A stretch of DNA of 64,000 nt, from positions 1,054,001 to 1,118,000 of the forward strand of contig NZ_CP120677.1 of the NCBI RefSeq assembly GCF_029537395.1. The letters are read 5' to 3'. This DNA comes from Tissierella sp. Yu-01 (GTDB lineage Bacteria; Bacillota; Clostridia; Tissierellales; Tissierellaceae). This document shows, piece after piece, positions 17,274 to 24,282 of this stretch (position 1 is the stretch's first letter; each line of letters starts with the position of its first letter). The position numbers were made by a program, and so were the translations under genes. The notes below the pieces were generated by a model. It was not told the DNA's origin. It did no database searches and saw nothing but the letters and a program-made list of their open reading frames with translations.

Positions 17274-17302
17274 TTGCTATAAATTCAAATCTATGATATG
17301 CT
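17274..17302 (+). promoter_or_regulatory. Candidate cold-shock gene promoter with long leader
   Basis: TTGCTA (17274-17279) and TATGCT (17297-17302) are 17 bases apart. A start near 17310 would give a 5' leader of about 130 bases, as is common for cspA-type mRNAs that fold differently in the cold. Otherwise 17246-17442 holds no gene. Confidence 0.4.
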
Positions 17303-17442
17303 TAGCAGGAACTTAAATTAATAGTAATTTGCAACACAATATATATTTCAATACATGTTCTTTATTAGTATCACGTGTCGAGATTTTATTTGTGAAGTAT
17401 TACAATCAGTTTAAGAAATAAAATTTCGGAGGTACTAATAAT

Positions 17443-17640
17443 ATGACTGGTACAGTAAAATGGTTTAACGCAGAAAAAGGATTTGGATTTATTACAGGAG
17501 AAGACGGAAAAGACGTTTTCGCTCATTTTTCTCAAATTCAAAAAGAAGGATTTAAATCCTTAGAAGAAGGCCAAGAAGTTGAATTCGAAGTAGTTCAAGG
17601 ACAAAAAGGTCTTCAAGCAGAAAATATTACAGTAAAATAA
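17443..17640 (+). CDS. csp: Cold-shock protein, CspA family
   Basis: 65 residues, a single cold-shock beta-barrel domain. RNP1 is KGFGFIT and RNP2 is VFAHFS, both intact with the aromatic residues that stack on single-stranded RNA or DNA. It opens with [12 protein letters not shown] and ends QAENITVK, standard for CspA/CspB. An AGGAGG-like GGAGG site precedes the ATG. It is monocistronic, with a long leader and its own terminator. Confidence 0.97.
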   Translation: MTGTVKWFNAEKGFGFITGEDGKDVFAHFSQIQKEGFKSLEEGQEVEFEVVQGQKGLQAENITVK

Positions 17641-17650
17641 GTATATTTTA

Positions 17651-17687
17651 CCCCTGGAATTAAAGATTCCAGGGGTTTTTATTTTTT
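17651..17687 (+). terminator. Intrinsic terminator of the cold-shock gene
   Basis: CCCCTGGAAT and ATTCCAGGGG form a 10-bp stem around TAAAG (17651-17675), followed by TTTTTATTTTTT. It also separates the gene from the convergent dapA, whose stop begins at 17686. Confidence 0.95.
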
Positions 17688-18561
17688 ATATCTTTCCTAA
17701 CTCTAATAAGTCTTTCTCTAATACTTGTAATACCTTTTCCCTAGCCTCAGTTAATGGAAGCCTAAGTCCCCCTACTTTAACGCCAGTCATATTTAATGCT
17801 GCCTTTACAGGAATAGGATTCGCTATTATAAACAAATCTTTGAAAATATTTAATAGCTTTAAATGTATTTCTCTAGCTTTATCTGTATCATTTGATACAA
17901 AAGCATCTATCATTTCCTTAATTTCAGGTCCTACAACATGAGAAGCAACACTTACTACACCATAACAACCTATGGACATTGCTGGTAAAAGTAATCCATC
18001 GTCTCCTGAGTAAATTAGGAATTCCTCAGGTACACGTTTTATTATTTCAGCGAACTGAGTTATATTACCACTAGCCTCCTTTAATGCTACTATGTTTTTT
18101 ATTTGTGATAGCTTTTCAACTGTCTCAGGCAATATATTACATCCTGTTCTACCGGGTACATTATACAACATTATTGGTACTTTAACAGATTCTGCAATTT
18201 CTTTGAAATGGCAGTAAAGCGAATCTTGATCTGGCTTATTATAATATGGTGCTACAACTAAAAGTCCATCAACTCCTGCCCTCTGTGCCTCCCTTGCATT
18301 TTCAATTGATGTAAAGGTATTATTAGTTCCCACACCTGCAATTATAGGAATGTTTACACTAGCCTTAATTATTTTATATAAATTCATCTTTTCTTCTGTT
18401 GTTAGAGTTGGTGCTTCACCTGTTGTACCTGTAATAACTAATGCTGTATTACCCTCTTCTTCCAGCTTCTTAGCCAATGACACAGCACCATCGTAATCCA
18501 CATTTAAAATTTCATCAAAAGGTGTAACCATTGCGGTTATCAATCTTCCCCACTCTACCAT
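17686..18561 (-). CDS. dapA: 4-hydroxy-tetrahydrodipicolinate synthase
   Basis: 291 residues, a TIM-barrel class I aldolase of normal length. It shows TGTTGEAPTLT, the catalytic Tyr in LYNVPGRTG (about 134) and the Schiff-base Lys in IVALKEASG (about 162). It condenses pyruvate with aspartate semialdehyde, giving the precursor of lysine and of spore dipicolinate. It is divergent from asd, which makes its substrate, and close to dpaA-dpaB, so its role here is probably dipicolinate supply during sporulation. Confidence 0.97.
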   Translation of the reverse strand: MVEWGRLITAMVTPFDEILNVDYDGAVSLAKKLEEEGNTALVITGTTGEAPTLTTEEKMNLYKIIKASVNIPIIAGVGTNNTFTSIENAREAQRAGVDGLLVVAPYYNKPDQDSLYCHFKEIAESVKVPIMLYNVPGRTGCNILPETVEKLSQIKNIVALKEASGNITQFAEIIKRVPEEFLIYSGDDGLLLPAMSIGCYGVVSVASHVVGPEIKEMIDAFVSNDTDKAREIHLKLLNIFKDLFIIANPIPVKAALNMTGVKVGGLRLPLTEAREKVLQVLEKDLLELGKI

Positions 18562-18704
18562 ATAATATCTCCTTTCAAATTAAAGTATTGTAATCCATTT
18601 TATGAAATTGATTACTAATTTGCTAACAAAGTAGCCCCCTGCTGAATAAAATAAAAGTATCTGATTACTGAGGTAATCTAAGAAAATTTAAGGAGGAGTT
18701 GATT

Positions 18705-19715
18705 TTGAAAAGTTATAATATAGCAATTGTTGGTGCAATGGGAGCCGTTGGCAAAGAACTTACAAATGTTCTTATTGAACGACAATTCCCCATAAAATCA
18801 ATTAAATTATTAGGTACTGCTACTAACAAAGGTAGAGAAGTACTTTTTAATGATGAAATACTTTTTACTGAAGAAACCTGTGAAGGCGCCTTTAAAGATG
18901 TGGATATTGCATTCTTCTGTGTTGAAGCTGAAATTAGCAAAAGTTTAATGCCTATTGCAGTTGGCGAAGGTGCTATCGTCATAGACAATAGTAGTGCTTA
19001 TAGAATGGATGAGAATATTCCTTTAGTAGTTCCAGAAGTAAATGCAGAAATTTTAAAAAATCATAAAGGTCTTGTTGCAAACCCTAACTGCTCTACTATC
19101 CAAATGCTAGTACCTTTAAAACCAATACATGATAAATATAGAATAAAAAGAATCGTAGTCTCCACCTACCAAGCTGTATCAGGTACAGGTAAAAATGCTA
19201 TTGATGAATTAGATAAACAAACTAGAGATTATACCACACAAAAAGAAATAGAACACTCAGTGTATCCATATCAAATATTATTTAATGCTCTTCCTCACAT
19301 CGATGCATTTCTTGATACTGGATATACAAAAGAAGAGATGAAAATGGTAAATGAAACTAATAGAATTTTAGATAAAAACATTAAAATAACATCCACAACA
19401 GTACGCATTCCAGTATTTAGAGGCCACTCTGAATCAGTTAATATAGAAACAGAATTACCTTTTGATATAAAAGACCTTAAGGAATTACTAGAAAATTCTC
19501 CTGGAGTAATTGTTTTAGATAATCCTGCGGAAAAACTATATCCTATGCCTCTATATTCAGAGAATACCAGTGATGTGTTTGTAGGTCGTATCAGACGTGA
19601 TTTCACCGTTGAAAACGGGATTAATATGTGGATAGTAGCAGATAACCTTAGAAAGGGAGCTGCACTTAATGCTGTACAAATAGCCGAATCACTCATTGAG
19701 CAGGACCTTGTTTAG
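18705..19715 (+). CDS. asd: Aspartate-semialdehyde dehydrogenase
   Basis: 336 residues from the TTG at 18705. AGGAGG at 18691-18696 is eight bases from this TTG but only two from another TTG at 18699, so the later one is preferred. An N-terminal Rossmann motif IVGAMGAVGKEL binds NADP, VANPNCSTIQM holds the catalytic Cys, and VSTYQAVSGTG and RIPVFRGHSE complete the active site with its Arg and His. It reduces aspartyl phosphate to the semialdehyde. It is followed after 11 bases by an aspartokinase gene, as in the Bacillus dipicolinate operon order. Confidence 0.96.
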   Translation: MKSYNIAIVGAMGAVGKELTNVLIERQFPIKSIKLLGTATNKGREVLFNDEILFTEETCEGAFKDVDIAFFCVEAEISKSLMPIAVGEGAIVIDNSSAYRMDENIPLVVPEVNAEILKNHKGLVANPNCSTIQMLVPLKPIHDKYRIKRIVVSTYQAVSGTGKNAIDELDKQTRDYTTQKEIEHSVYPYQILFNALPHIDAFLDTGYTKEEMKMVNETNRILDKNIKITSTTVRIPVFRGHSESVNIETELPFDIKDLKELLENSPGVIVLDNPAEKLYPMPLYSENTSDVFVGRIRRDFTVENGINMWIVADNLRKGAALNAVQIAESLIEQDLV

Positions 19716-19726
19716 GGGGCTAAATT

Positions 19727-20704
19727 ATGGGCATTGTAGTTCAAAAGTTTGGAGGTACTTCACTGAGAAATATAAATAAAGAAAGTGACTTTCTTATACA
19801 TGTTAAGAGAGAAGTGCAAATAGGCAGTAAGCTTGTCATAGTTGTATCTGCAATGGGTAGAGGTGGAGAACCTTATGCTACTGACACACTAATAAGTCAA
19901 TTAGAAAATATTAGCACTATAATAAATCCAAAGAAAAAGGACTTTATTATGTCAGTTGGAGAAATAATTTCTGCAGCTCTTGTATCCCATTTATTAGAAA
20001 GTGAAGGTTTATCCTCAGAAGCCTTAACAGGTTTTCAAGCTGGTATAATCACTGATGATACCTTTAACTCAGGAAGAATAATGGGAATTAATACTAATAG
20101 AATCCAAAGGTATCTAAATAGAAATAAAATTGTAGTCGTAGCAGGATTTCAAGGAGCTACAGAAAATATGGATATAACCACTCTTGGCAGAGGTGGCAGT
20201 GATACCACAGCTGTAGCATTAGGTGGATATTTAAATGCGGAAAGAGTTGATATATTCACCGATGTCCCAGGAGTTGCCATAATTGATCCAAGAATAGTAC
20301 CTGATGCAAAATATATAAAAAAAATTTCCTATGATGATATGTATAGATTAGCTATTGATGGTGCAAGTGTTGTTCATCCAACCGCTGTTTTATTGGGAAA
20401 ACAACATAATGTCCCAATAAGAGTCCTATCAACTTTTATGGATAGCTCAGGAACTCTTATTTCAAATGATAATAGTAACTCTGATATAATTGGATTTGGA
20501 GTTAAAAAACATGAGGAGAGTTCAACTGTCTCACTTATTTTTAATAGTGATTATAGAAACAGTATTATAAACAAATTGGATGAATTCCTGTCTGAAGAAG
20601 AGATCGTGAGTAATATTGAATATTTCAACGATAAAATTTCTTTAACAGTTAAAAATCAAGTGTTCATTGAGTTTATGAAGAGATTACATGATAATTTCTT
20701 TTAA
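19727..20704 (+). CDS. dapG: Aspartokinase, short form (DapG-like)
   Basis: 325 residues. The kinase domain is complete: VVQKFGGTSL at the N-terminus, VSAMGRGGEPYATD, LGRGGSDTTAVALGGYL, VDIFTDVPGV and IDGASVVHP. After about residue 240 only some 80 residues remain, where typical aspartokinases have two ACT domains (total about 400). The second regulatory unit is therefore missing or strongly reduced, and allosteric control by lysine or diaminopimelate may be altered. It lies in one unit with asd, next to dipicolinate synthase, which suggests a sporulation-specific enzyme. The name dapG is by context. Confidence 0.88.
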   Translation: MGIVVQKFGGTSLRNINKESDFLIHVKREVQIGSKLVIVVSAMGRGGEPYATDTLISQLENISTIINPKKKDFIMSVGEIISAALVSHLLESEGLSSEALTGFQAGIITDDTFNSGRIMGINTNRIQRYLNRNKIVVVAGFQGATENMDITTLGRGGSDTTAVALGGYLNAERVDIFTDVPGVAIIDPRIVPDAKYIKKISYDDMYRLAIDGASVVHPTAVLLGKQHNVPIRVLSTFMDSSGTLISNDNSNSDIIGFGVKKHEESSTVSLIFNSDYRNSIINKLDEFLSEEEIVSNIEYFNDKISLTVKNQVFIEFMKRLHDNFF

Positions 20705-20710
20705 TAAATT

Positions 20711-20739
20711 AACGGTGCAGAATCCCAATCTGCACCGTT
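20711..20739. terminator. Bidirectional terminator between aspartokinase and dpaB
   Basis: AACGGTGCAGA and TCTGCACCGTT form an 11-bp stem with a 7-base loop, between two convergent genes. The plus strand continues ACCTTTTATT and the minus strand AATTTATT, so the T-tracts are modest on both sides. Confidence 0.8.
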
Positions 20740-20750
20740 ACCTTTTATTA

Positions 20751-21329
20751 TTAAACTAATAAAGGTTGAAGTTGTTTCCCGAGTATTGCTGCCTCAATAG
20801 TTTCCTCGATTTTATCAAATTTTGCTATAACTGAATTTGGTTTATTTATAGCATCGTCTTGACCAAAAGGTACGAAATAAATATTCTTCGTATTTAATAA
20901 TAAGCCGATATTTTTGGCATTAGCTCCAAGTCCGTCATTAGTTGCTATAGCTAAAACTAGAGGTCGTTGATTCCTTAAATGGGCCTTACAAGCCATAGTT
21001 ACTGAAGTATCAGTAATTGCATTTGCCAACTTAGCTGTAGTATTACCTGTACAAGGTGCCACAACAAGAACATCAAGCTTTAATTTTGGTCCAACTGGCT
21101 CAGCTTCTACAATAGTTTTAATTAATTCCTTGCCAGTAATATCTTTCAATTTATTCTTCCACTCTTCTGCTGTACCAAATCTAGTATCAAAAGTATCAAC
21201 TGCATGTGATATTATAGGATAAATATCTGCTCCTTTATTGGCTAAGTCCTCAATTATTGGAAAAACGCTACTAAAATTACAAGACGACCCTGTAAGTGCA
21301 AAACCTATTTTTAAACCTTCCACTGACAT
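20751..21329 (-). CDS. dpaB: Dipicolinate synthase subunit B
   Basis: 192 residues of the flavoprotein/decarboxylase-like fold. It opens with KIGFALTGSSCNFSSVFP and holds LDVLVVAPCTGNTTAKLANAITD, LRNQRPLVLAIATNDGLG and NIYFVPFGQDD, all typical of SpoVFB/DpaB. With DpaA it oxidises dihydrodipicolinate to dipicolinic acid in the mother cell. It starts two bases after dpaA, so they are one operon. Confidence 0.95.
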   Translation of the reverse strand: MSVEGLKIGFALTGSSCNFSSVFPIIEDLANKGADIYPIISHAVDTFDTRFGTAEEWKNKLKDITGKELIKTIVEAEPVGPKLKLDVLVVAPCTGNTTAKLANAITDTSVTMACKAHLRNQRPLVLAIATNDGLGANAKNIGLLLNTKNIYFVPFGQDDAINKPNSVIAKFDKIEETIEAAILGKQLQPLLV

Positions 21330-21331
21330 AT

Positions 21332-22198
21332 TTATACCTCCAACTCCTCAATAATATTATAAATTGTATCCTTGATAACTTTGGCTGCAGTAACCGGTGC
21401 TACTTTTCCAGGTAAACCCAAAGCACTAATTACTTTTAATTCAAGTTCTTCTGCTATATTTAAATCTACACCTCCAGGCTTAGATGCTAAGTCTATAATA
21501 GTACAATCTTTGCTTATGCTACTTAGTAACTCTTTATCTAATATTAAAAAAGGGACGGTATTAAAAACTACATTCATCTTAGGTAGAAAAGCGTTTATTT
21601 CCTTTAGGTTTACGGGAATGAAACCATTACTCTTTATCCATGCCAAATCATCATAACTTCTTGCTTCTACATGTACATTGGCTCCAATTCCATATAGCAT
21701 TTTAGATAATATCTTTCCTATTCTCCCATACCCTAGGACTATAATATTGGAATTATGAAGAGTGATAGGCATTTCCTTCATGGCAACTTGTATAGCCCCT
21801 TCAGCTGTTGGTATAGCGTTTAATACCTGCATTTCTTCTCTTTCAAAATAATCAGCTATAACAATGTCCTTTTCTACAGCCTTATCCTTGATAGTTTTAC
21901 TTATCTTTCCAGCTGTTAAAATCTGCTTATCATTTATTAAATTTAGAACTTCTTCTATGGGAATCCGTCCTGTAAAATGTGGCGCATTTACCATTATATT
22001 ATCACTTGAAAATGGTAATGGCCCTATAATTACATCAGAATTTCTTATAGAATGCTCAAGACTAAACTGTTCAATCTCATTCTGTATAAGTTTATTAAAA
22101 CAGCCATAGATTATCACTTCATGTCCATCCATCTTAAGTAAACTAACAAGTTCAGCACTTCTCTTGTCTCCTCCTAATATGGTAAATTTCTTACCCAT
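21332..22198 (-). CDS. dpaA: Dipicolinate synthase subunit A
   Basis: 288 residues, the usual SpoVFA/DpaA length. The N-terminus FTILGGDKRSAELVSLL is followed by a catalytic region, and a Rossmann NAD(P) motif IVLGYGRIGKILSKML lies at about 150-165. IDLASKPGGVDL and ALGLPGKVAPVTAAK follow, as in DpaA. It makes the spore-specific dipicolinic acid that protects the core, which is direct evidence for an endospore former. Confidence 0.96.
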   Translation of the reverse strand: MGKKFTILGGDKRSAELVSLLKMDGHEVIIYGCFNKLIQNEIEQFSLEHSIRNSDVIIGPLPFSSDNIMVNAPHFTGRIPIEEVLNLINDKQILTAGKISKTIKDKAVEKDIVIADYFEREEMQVLNAIPTAEGAIQVAMKEMPITLHNSNIIVLGYGRIGKILSKMLYGIGANVHVEARSYDDLAWIKSNGFIPVNLKEINAFLPKMNVVFNTVPFLILDKELLSSISKDCTIIDLASKPGGVDLNIAEELELKVISALGLPGKVAPVTAAKVIKDTIYNIIEELEV

Positions 22199-22234
22199 AC
22201 AATTCCTCCCTAATAGAGAATTTTCAAACTAATA

Positions 22235-22260
22235 TATCTTATGTTTATAATTAAAAAAGT
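22235..22260 (-). promoter_or_regulatory. Candidate sporulation (sigma-K-like) promoter of dpaAB
   Basis: On the minus strand CATAAGATA (22243-22235) matches the mother-cell -10 pattern CATAnnnTA. An AC (22260-22259) lies 15 bases upstream, one or two short of the usual spacing. The -10 is 37 bases before the dpaA start. Sigma-K control of dipicolinate synthase is established in Bacillus; here it is inferred. Confidence 0.4.
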
Positions 22261-22287
22261 GCTAACTTTTATTAAATTAGCACTTTT
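22253..22287 (-). terminator. Terminator of cblT-cblS
   Basis: AAAAGTGCTAA and TTAGCACTTTT form an 11-bp stem (22255-22287). On the minus strand the 3' arm ends in TTTTTT. It separates cblS from dpaA and overlaps the upstream edge of the dpaA promoter region. Confidence 0.85.
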
Positions 22288-22342
22288 GGTCTATTTCATT
22301 ATATTATATAACTTATTAAACTAGGACAAGTATGAACCGAAC

Positions 22343-23080
22343 CTAATAAAGTTTTGCTATGATATTAAGCGGTATCGATACTGACTCTTTAAGATCCTCA
22401 TAACCTTCTCTATCTATAGCAATTAATGCACAAGTAGCAGGTCCAGCTGTCTTGTTTATATCCATTTCTATTTTTTCGGCTAGTTCATATTTTAACCCAT
22501 TTGTACTTGCCATAACCCCAAGTTCATATGCTATACCTTTAGACCCTACTGGTAATATATCCTTTACATATGGCTTATTTATTAATTCTAACATTAAATC
22601 CAGTGAAAAGAATTCACTCATATCAGAAGCTAATTCATTTCCAACTTTAGGTATTCCAATTGCTACTACAACATCATTTTTCTCTGCTTTTATTACGCGC
22701 CATTTAGATTTCTCGATTAGACCTACAATTGTGATTCCCATTGACGTCTGGCAAACAGGGATGTTCTCTTCAGTGCTACCGGTGATCATAATATCTTCAT
22801 TCATATTCAAAGGTTTAATTGCCCTTTTAATACCTTCTATTATTCTCTTACCTGTTTCATTCATTTCAACACCTAAAGTGTTTATAATACTTATGGGCTT
22901 AGATCCTGTAGCTACCAGCTCCATTAGAGCAACCTGTGTTGTAAAATAACCTAATACCTCTGGATCTACTTTGACAACATCTCTCTCCTTGTCCCCAATT
23001 CCCCCAGATGAGTCACATGAGATGACCATTCTAAGCTCAGGAGATATATCAAAAATAGTCAGATCCCTAAATTTAAACAT
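22343..23080 (-). CDS. cblS: Alpha-ribazole kinase, PurM/AIR-synthase-like fold
   Basis: About 245 residues from the ATG at 23080; a GTG nine bases earlier lies inside the AGGTG ribosome site. The protein has the AIR-synthase-related ATP-binding layout: ISCDSSGGIGDKERDVV near the N-terminus, GYFTTQVALMELVATGSKP and VVAIGIPKVGNELA. It follows cblT, a CblT-like ECF S-component, behind a cobalamin riboswitch. This pairing defines CblS, which phosphorylates alpha-ribazole so that CobS can use it. The cobS, cobU and cobC genes occur 11 kb away. An unrelated PurM-like kinase is the main alternative. Confidence 0.85.
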   Translation of the reverse strand: MFKFRDLTIFDISPELRMVISCDSSGGIGDKERDVVKVDPEVLGYFTTQVALMELVATGSKPISIINTLGVEMNETGKRIIEGIKRAIKPLNMNEDIMITGSTEENIPVCQTSMGITIVGLIEKSKWRVIKAEKNDVVVAIGIPKVGNELASDMSEFFSLDLMLELINKPYVKDILPVGSKGIAYELGVMASTNGLKYELAEKIEMDINKTAGPATCALIAIDREGYEDLKESVSIPLNIIAKLY

Positions 23081-23089
23081 ATCAATCAC

Positions 23090-23596
23090 CTATAATCTCT
23101 TATTTTTAAATACCCTGTAAATTATGTAAGCAAGTACAATATTAACTGCCGATGCTATTGTTAAAGGAACTACCAACGCTGCAAACATCGCTGCCCCGTT
23201 AAATGGTAATCCTATCACTTTAGCAGTAAATGCTGCTATTAGTGTTGAAATTGGGCCGTTTAATATTGTAGCAACAATACAAGCAATAACTCCATTAATC
23301 TTTTTACCAGCTACTCCAAATACATAAGCAACTATAGCCATAACTAACATCAGCATAATATGCATTGGTAATGTCATTGGGAATCCACTAGTTATAGCTG
23401 TTAAAAAATGTCCTAAAGCAGCAACTAATCCGCCAGCTATTGGACTTATGTATAATGCTGCAAAATATCCTGGCAGAGAATCTAGTGCTATTGTCCCTTG
23501 AATTTTAATTAATGCTCCTATAGCTGAAAGAGCTATTAACAAGCCACAACTAGTTATTAATCTAATTCGGCTCATTTGTTGGTCTTTTGTGTACAT
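23090..23596 (-). CDS. cblT: ECF transporter S-component, predicted alpha-ribazole/DMB carrier
   Basis: 168 residues with five or six membrane helices, typical for ECF substrate-binding S-components. Features include GALIKIQGTIALDSLPGYFAAL, a loop containing PIAGGLVAALGHFLTA, and NGPISTLIAAF. No energising EcfA/T genes are nearby, so it would use a shared housekeeping module. It lies downstream of a cobalamin riboswitch and directly before cblS, matching the CblT family, which imports alpha-ribazole or dimethylbenzimidazole. AGGAGATG precedes the ATG. Confidence 0.87.
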   Translation of the reverse strand: MYTKDQQMSRIRLITSCGLLIALSAIGALIKIQGTIALDSLPGYFAALYISPIAGGLVAALGHFLTAITSGFPMTLPMHIMLMLVMAIVAYVFGVAGKKINGVIACIVATILNGPISTLIAAFTAKVIGLPFNGAAMFAALVVPLTIASAVNIVLAYIIYRVFKNKRL

Positions 23597-23723
23597 TATC
23601 CCATCTCCTATTATATATTTTAAATAAGTCGGCTCCGTTAACTAAATCAAAATAGATTTAGACTTCGCGACATCAACCTACCATCGATTTACGGGAAATC
23701 ACTATAACTCAGGTAAGGTCATG

Positions 23724-23756
23724 AAAAATGCGCCTATCTTACGAAAGATAGGCACA
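23724..23756 (-). terminator. Riboswitch-controlled terminator before cblT
   Basis: On the minus strand GCCTATCTT and AAGATAGGC form a 9-bp stem (23753-23732) around TCGT, extended past one mismatch by two more pairs. CATTTTTC follows. The 5' arm, loop and much of the 3' arm are complementary over 15 bases to an upstream arm at 23796-23810, so this stem competes with an antiterminator. Confidence 0.85.
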
Positions 23757-23795
23757 TAAAAATAGGCATACAAATATGTACTATTATGCTGTTCC

Positions 23796-23810
23796 CCTAT
23801 CTTTCGTAAG
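23796..23810 (-). promoter_or_regulatory. Antiterminator arm of the cobalamin riboswitch
   Basis: On the minus strand this segment reads CTTACGAAAGATAGG, the exact 15-base complement of 23752-23738, inside the terminator hairpin. Pairing of the two excludes the terminator. The segment lies between the aptamer and the terminator, the expected place for an expression platform. Confidence 0.75.
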
Positions 23811-23829
23811 GAAATAAATATTGCAAAAT

Positions 23830-23956
23830 ATACTTGTATCCTGACTTAAGCCTTAACGCTCAAAGCAGCCTTCCCAGTTACCCAGTGGCATAATTGCTTA
23901 TGCTTAGCTATTACAGTTGCGAGACAGTGTGGGATTTTCACCCAACTTCCAAATAT
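23830..23956 (-). ncRNA. Cobalamin (B12) riboswitch aptamer
   Basis: On the minus strand the conserved elements appear in order: GGGTGAAAATCCCACACTG, CGCAACTGTAA, the B12 box GCCACTGG (23889-23882), GGGAAGGCTGC (23875-23865) and GTCAGGATAC (23845-23836). The outer helix P1 can form from ATATTTG (23956-23950) and CAAGTAT (23836-23830) with one wobble pair. A terminator and a competing antiterminator follow, so the predicted action is transcription termination of cblT-cblS when cobalamin is bound. The 686-base gap 23597-24282 is largely explained by this element and by the leader of the divergent symporter gene. Confidence 0.93.
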
Positions 23957-23979
23957 GCAATTATTCAATTTACATCGCT

Positions 23980-24008
23980 ATTATATACCATTAATTGACC
24001 ATGTGCAA
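23980..24008 (-). promoter_or_regulatory. Sigma-A promoter of the cobalamin riboswitch transcript
   Basis: On the minus strand TTGCAC (24008-24003) and TATAAT (23985-23980) are separated by exactly 17 bases. Transcription would begin about 17 bases before the aptamer. Confidence 0.75.
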
Positions 24009-24197
24009 GTAAGTTGCTAGAATTGCAAGAATTCTATTGAATTTTTACTAGCACTTTACTATACTATTAATAACATTTAATAGTTAAATGACTATTTTAA
24101 TACTGTTCTACTCTTTTCAACATTATTTTTTACACCTATTTGATATAATTTATTAAAATTAGTGGAAGGGAAAAATGTGTTACATAAGAGAGGAGTG

Positions 24198-24233
24198 ATG
24201 CCCATGGACTTGTTCAAGTCAGACTTCACTTAA
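24198..24233 (+). CDS. Candidate 11-residue leader peptide before the symporter gene
   Basis: An ATG at 24198 is preceded by a good AGAGGAG site and opens a short frame MPMDLFKSDFT followed by TAA. The DNA inside contains a small inverted repeat, GACTTG/CAAGTC. The frame ends 49 bases before the symporter ATG. Short leaders of this kind can couple translation to transcription, but no terminator alternative was found, and chance occurrence is possible. Confidence 0.3.
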   Translation: MPMDLFKSDFT

Positions 24234-24282
24234 AAAAGCGCTATTATGAAGCTACCTAAATCTAAATTGGGGAGGTAAGATT

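Noticed and set aside
18562-18704. A possible lysine riboswitch or T-box in the divergent dapA/asd region
   Set aside because: The gap is only about 140 bases and shows none of the conserved lysine-aptamer or T-box motifs, only a small GATTAC/GTAATC hairpin near the asd ribosome site.
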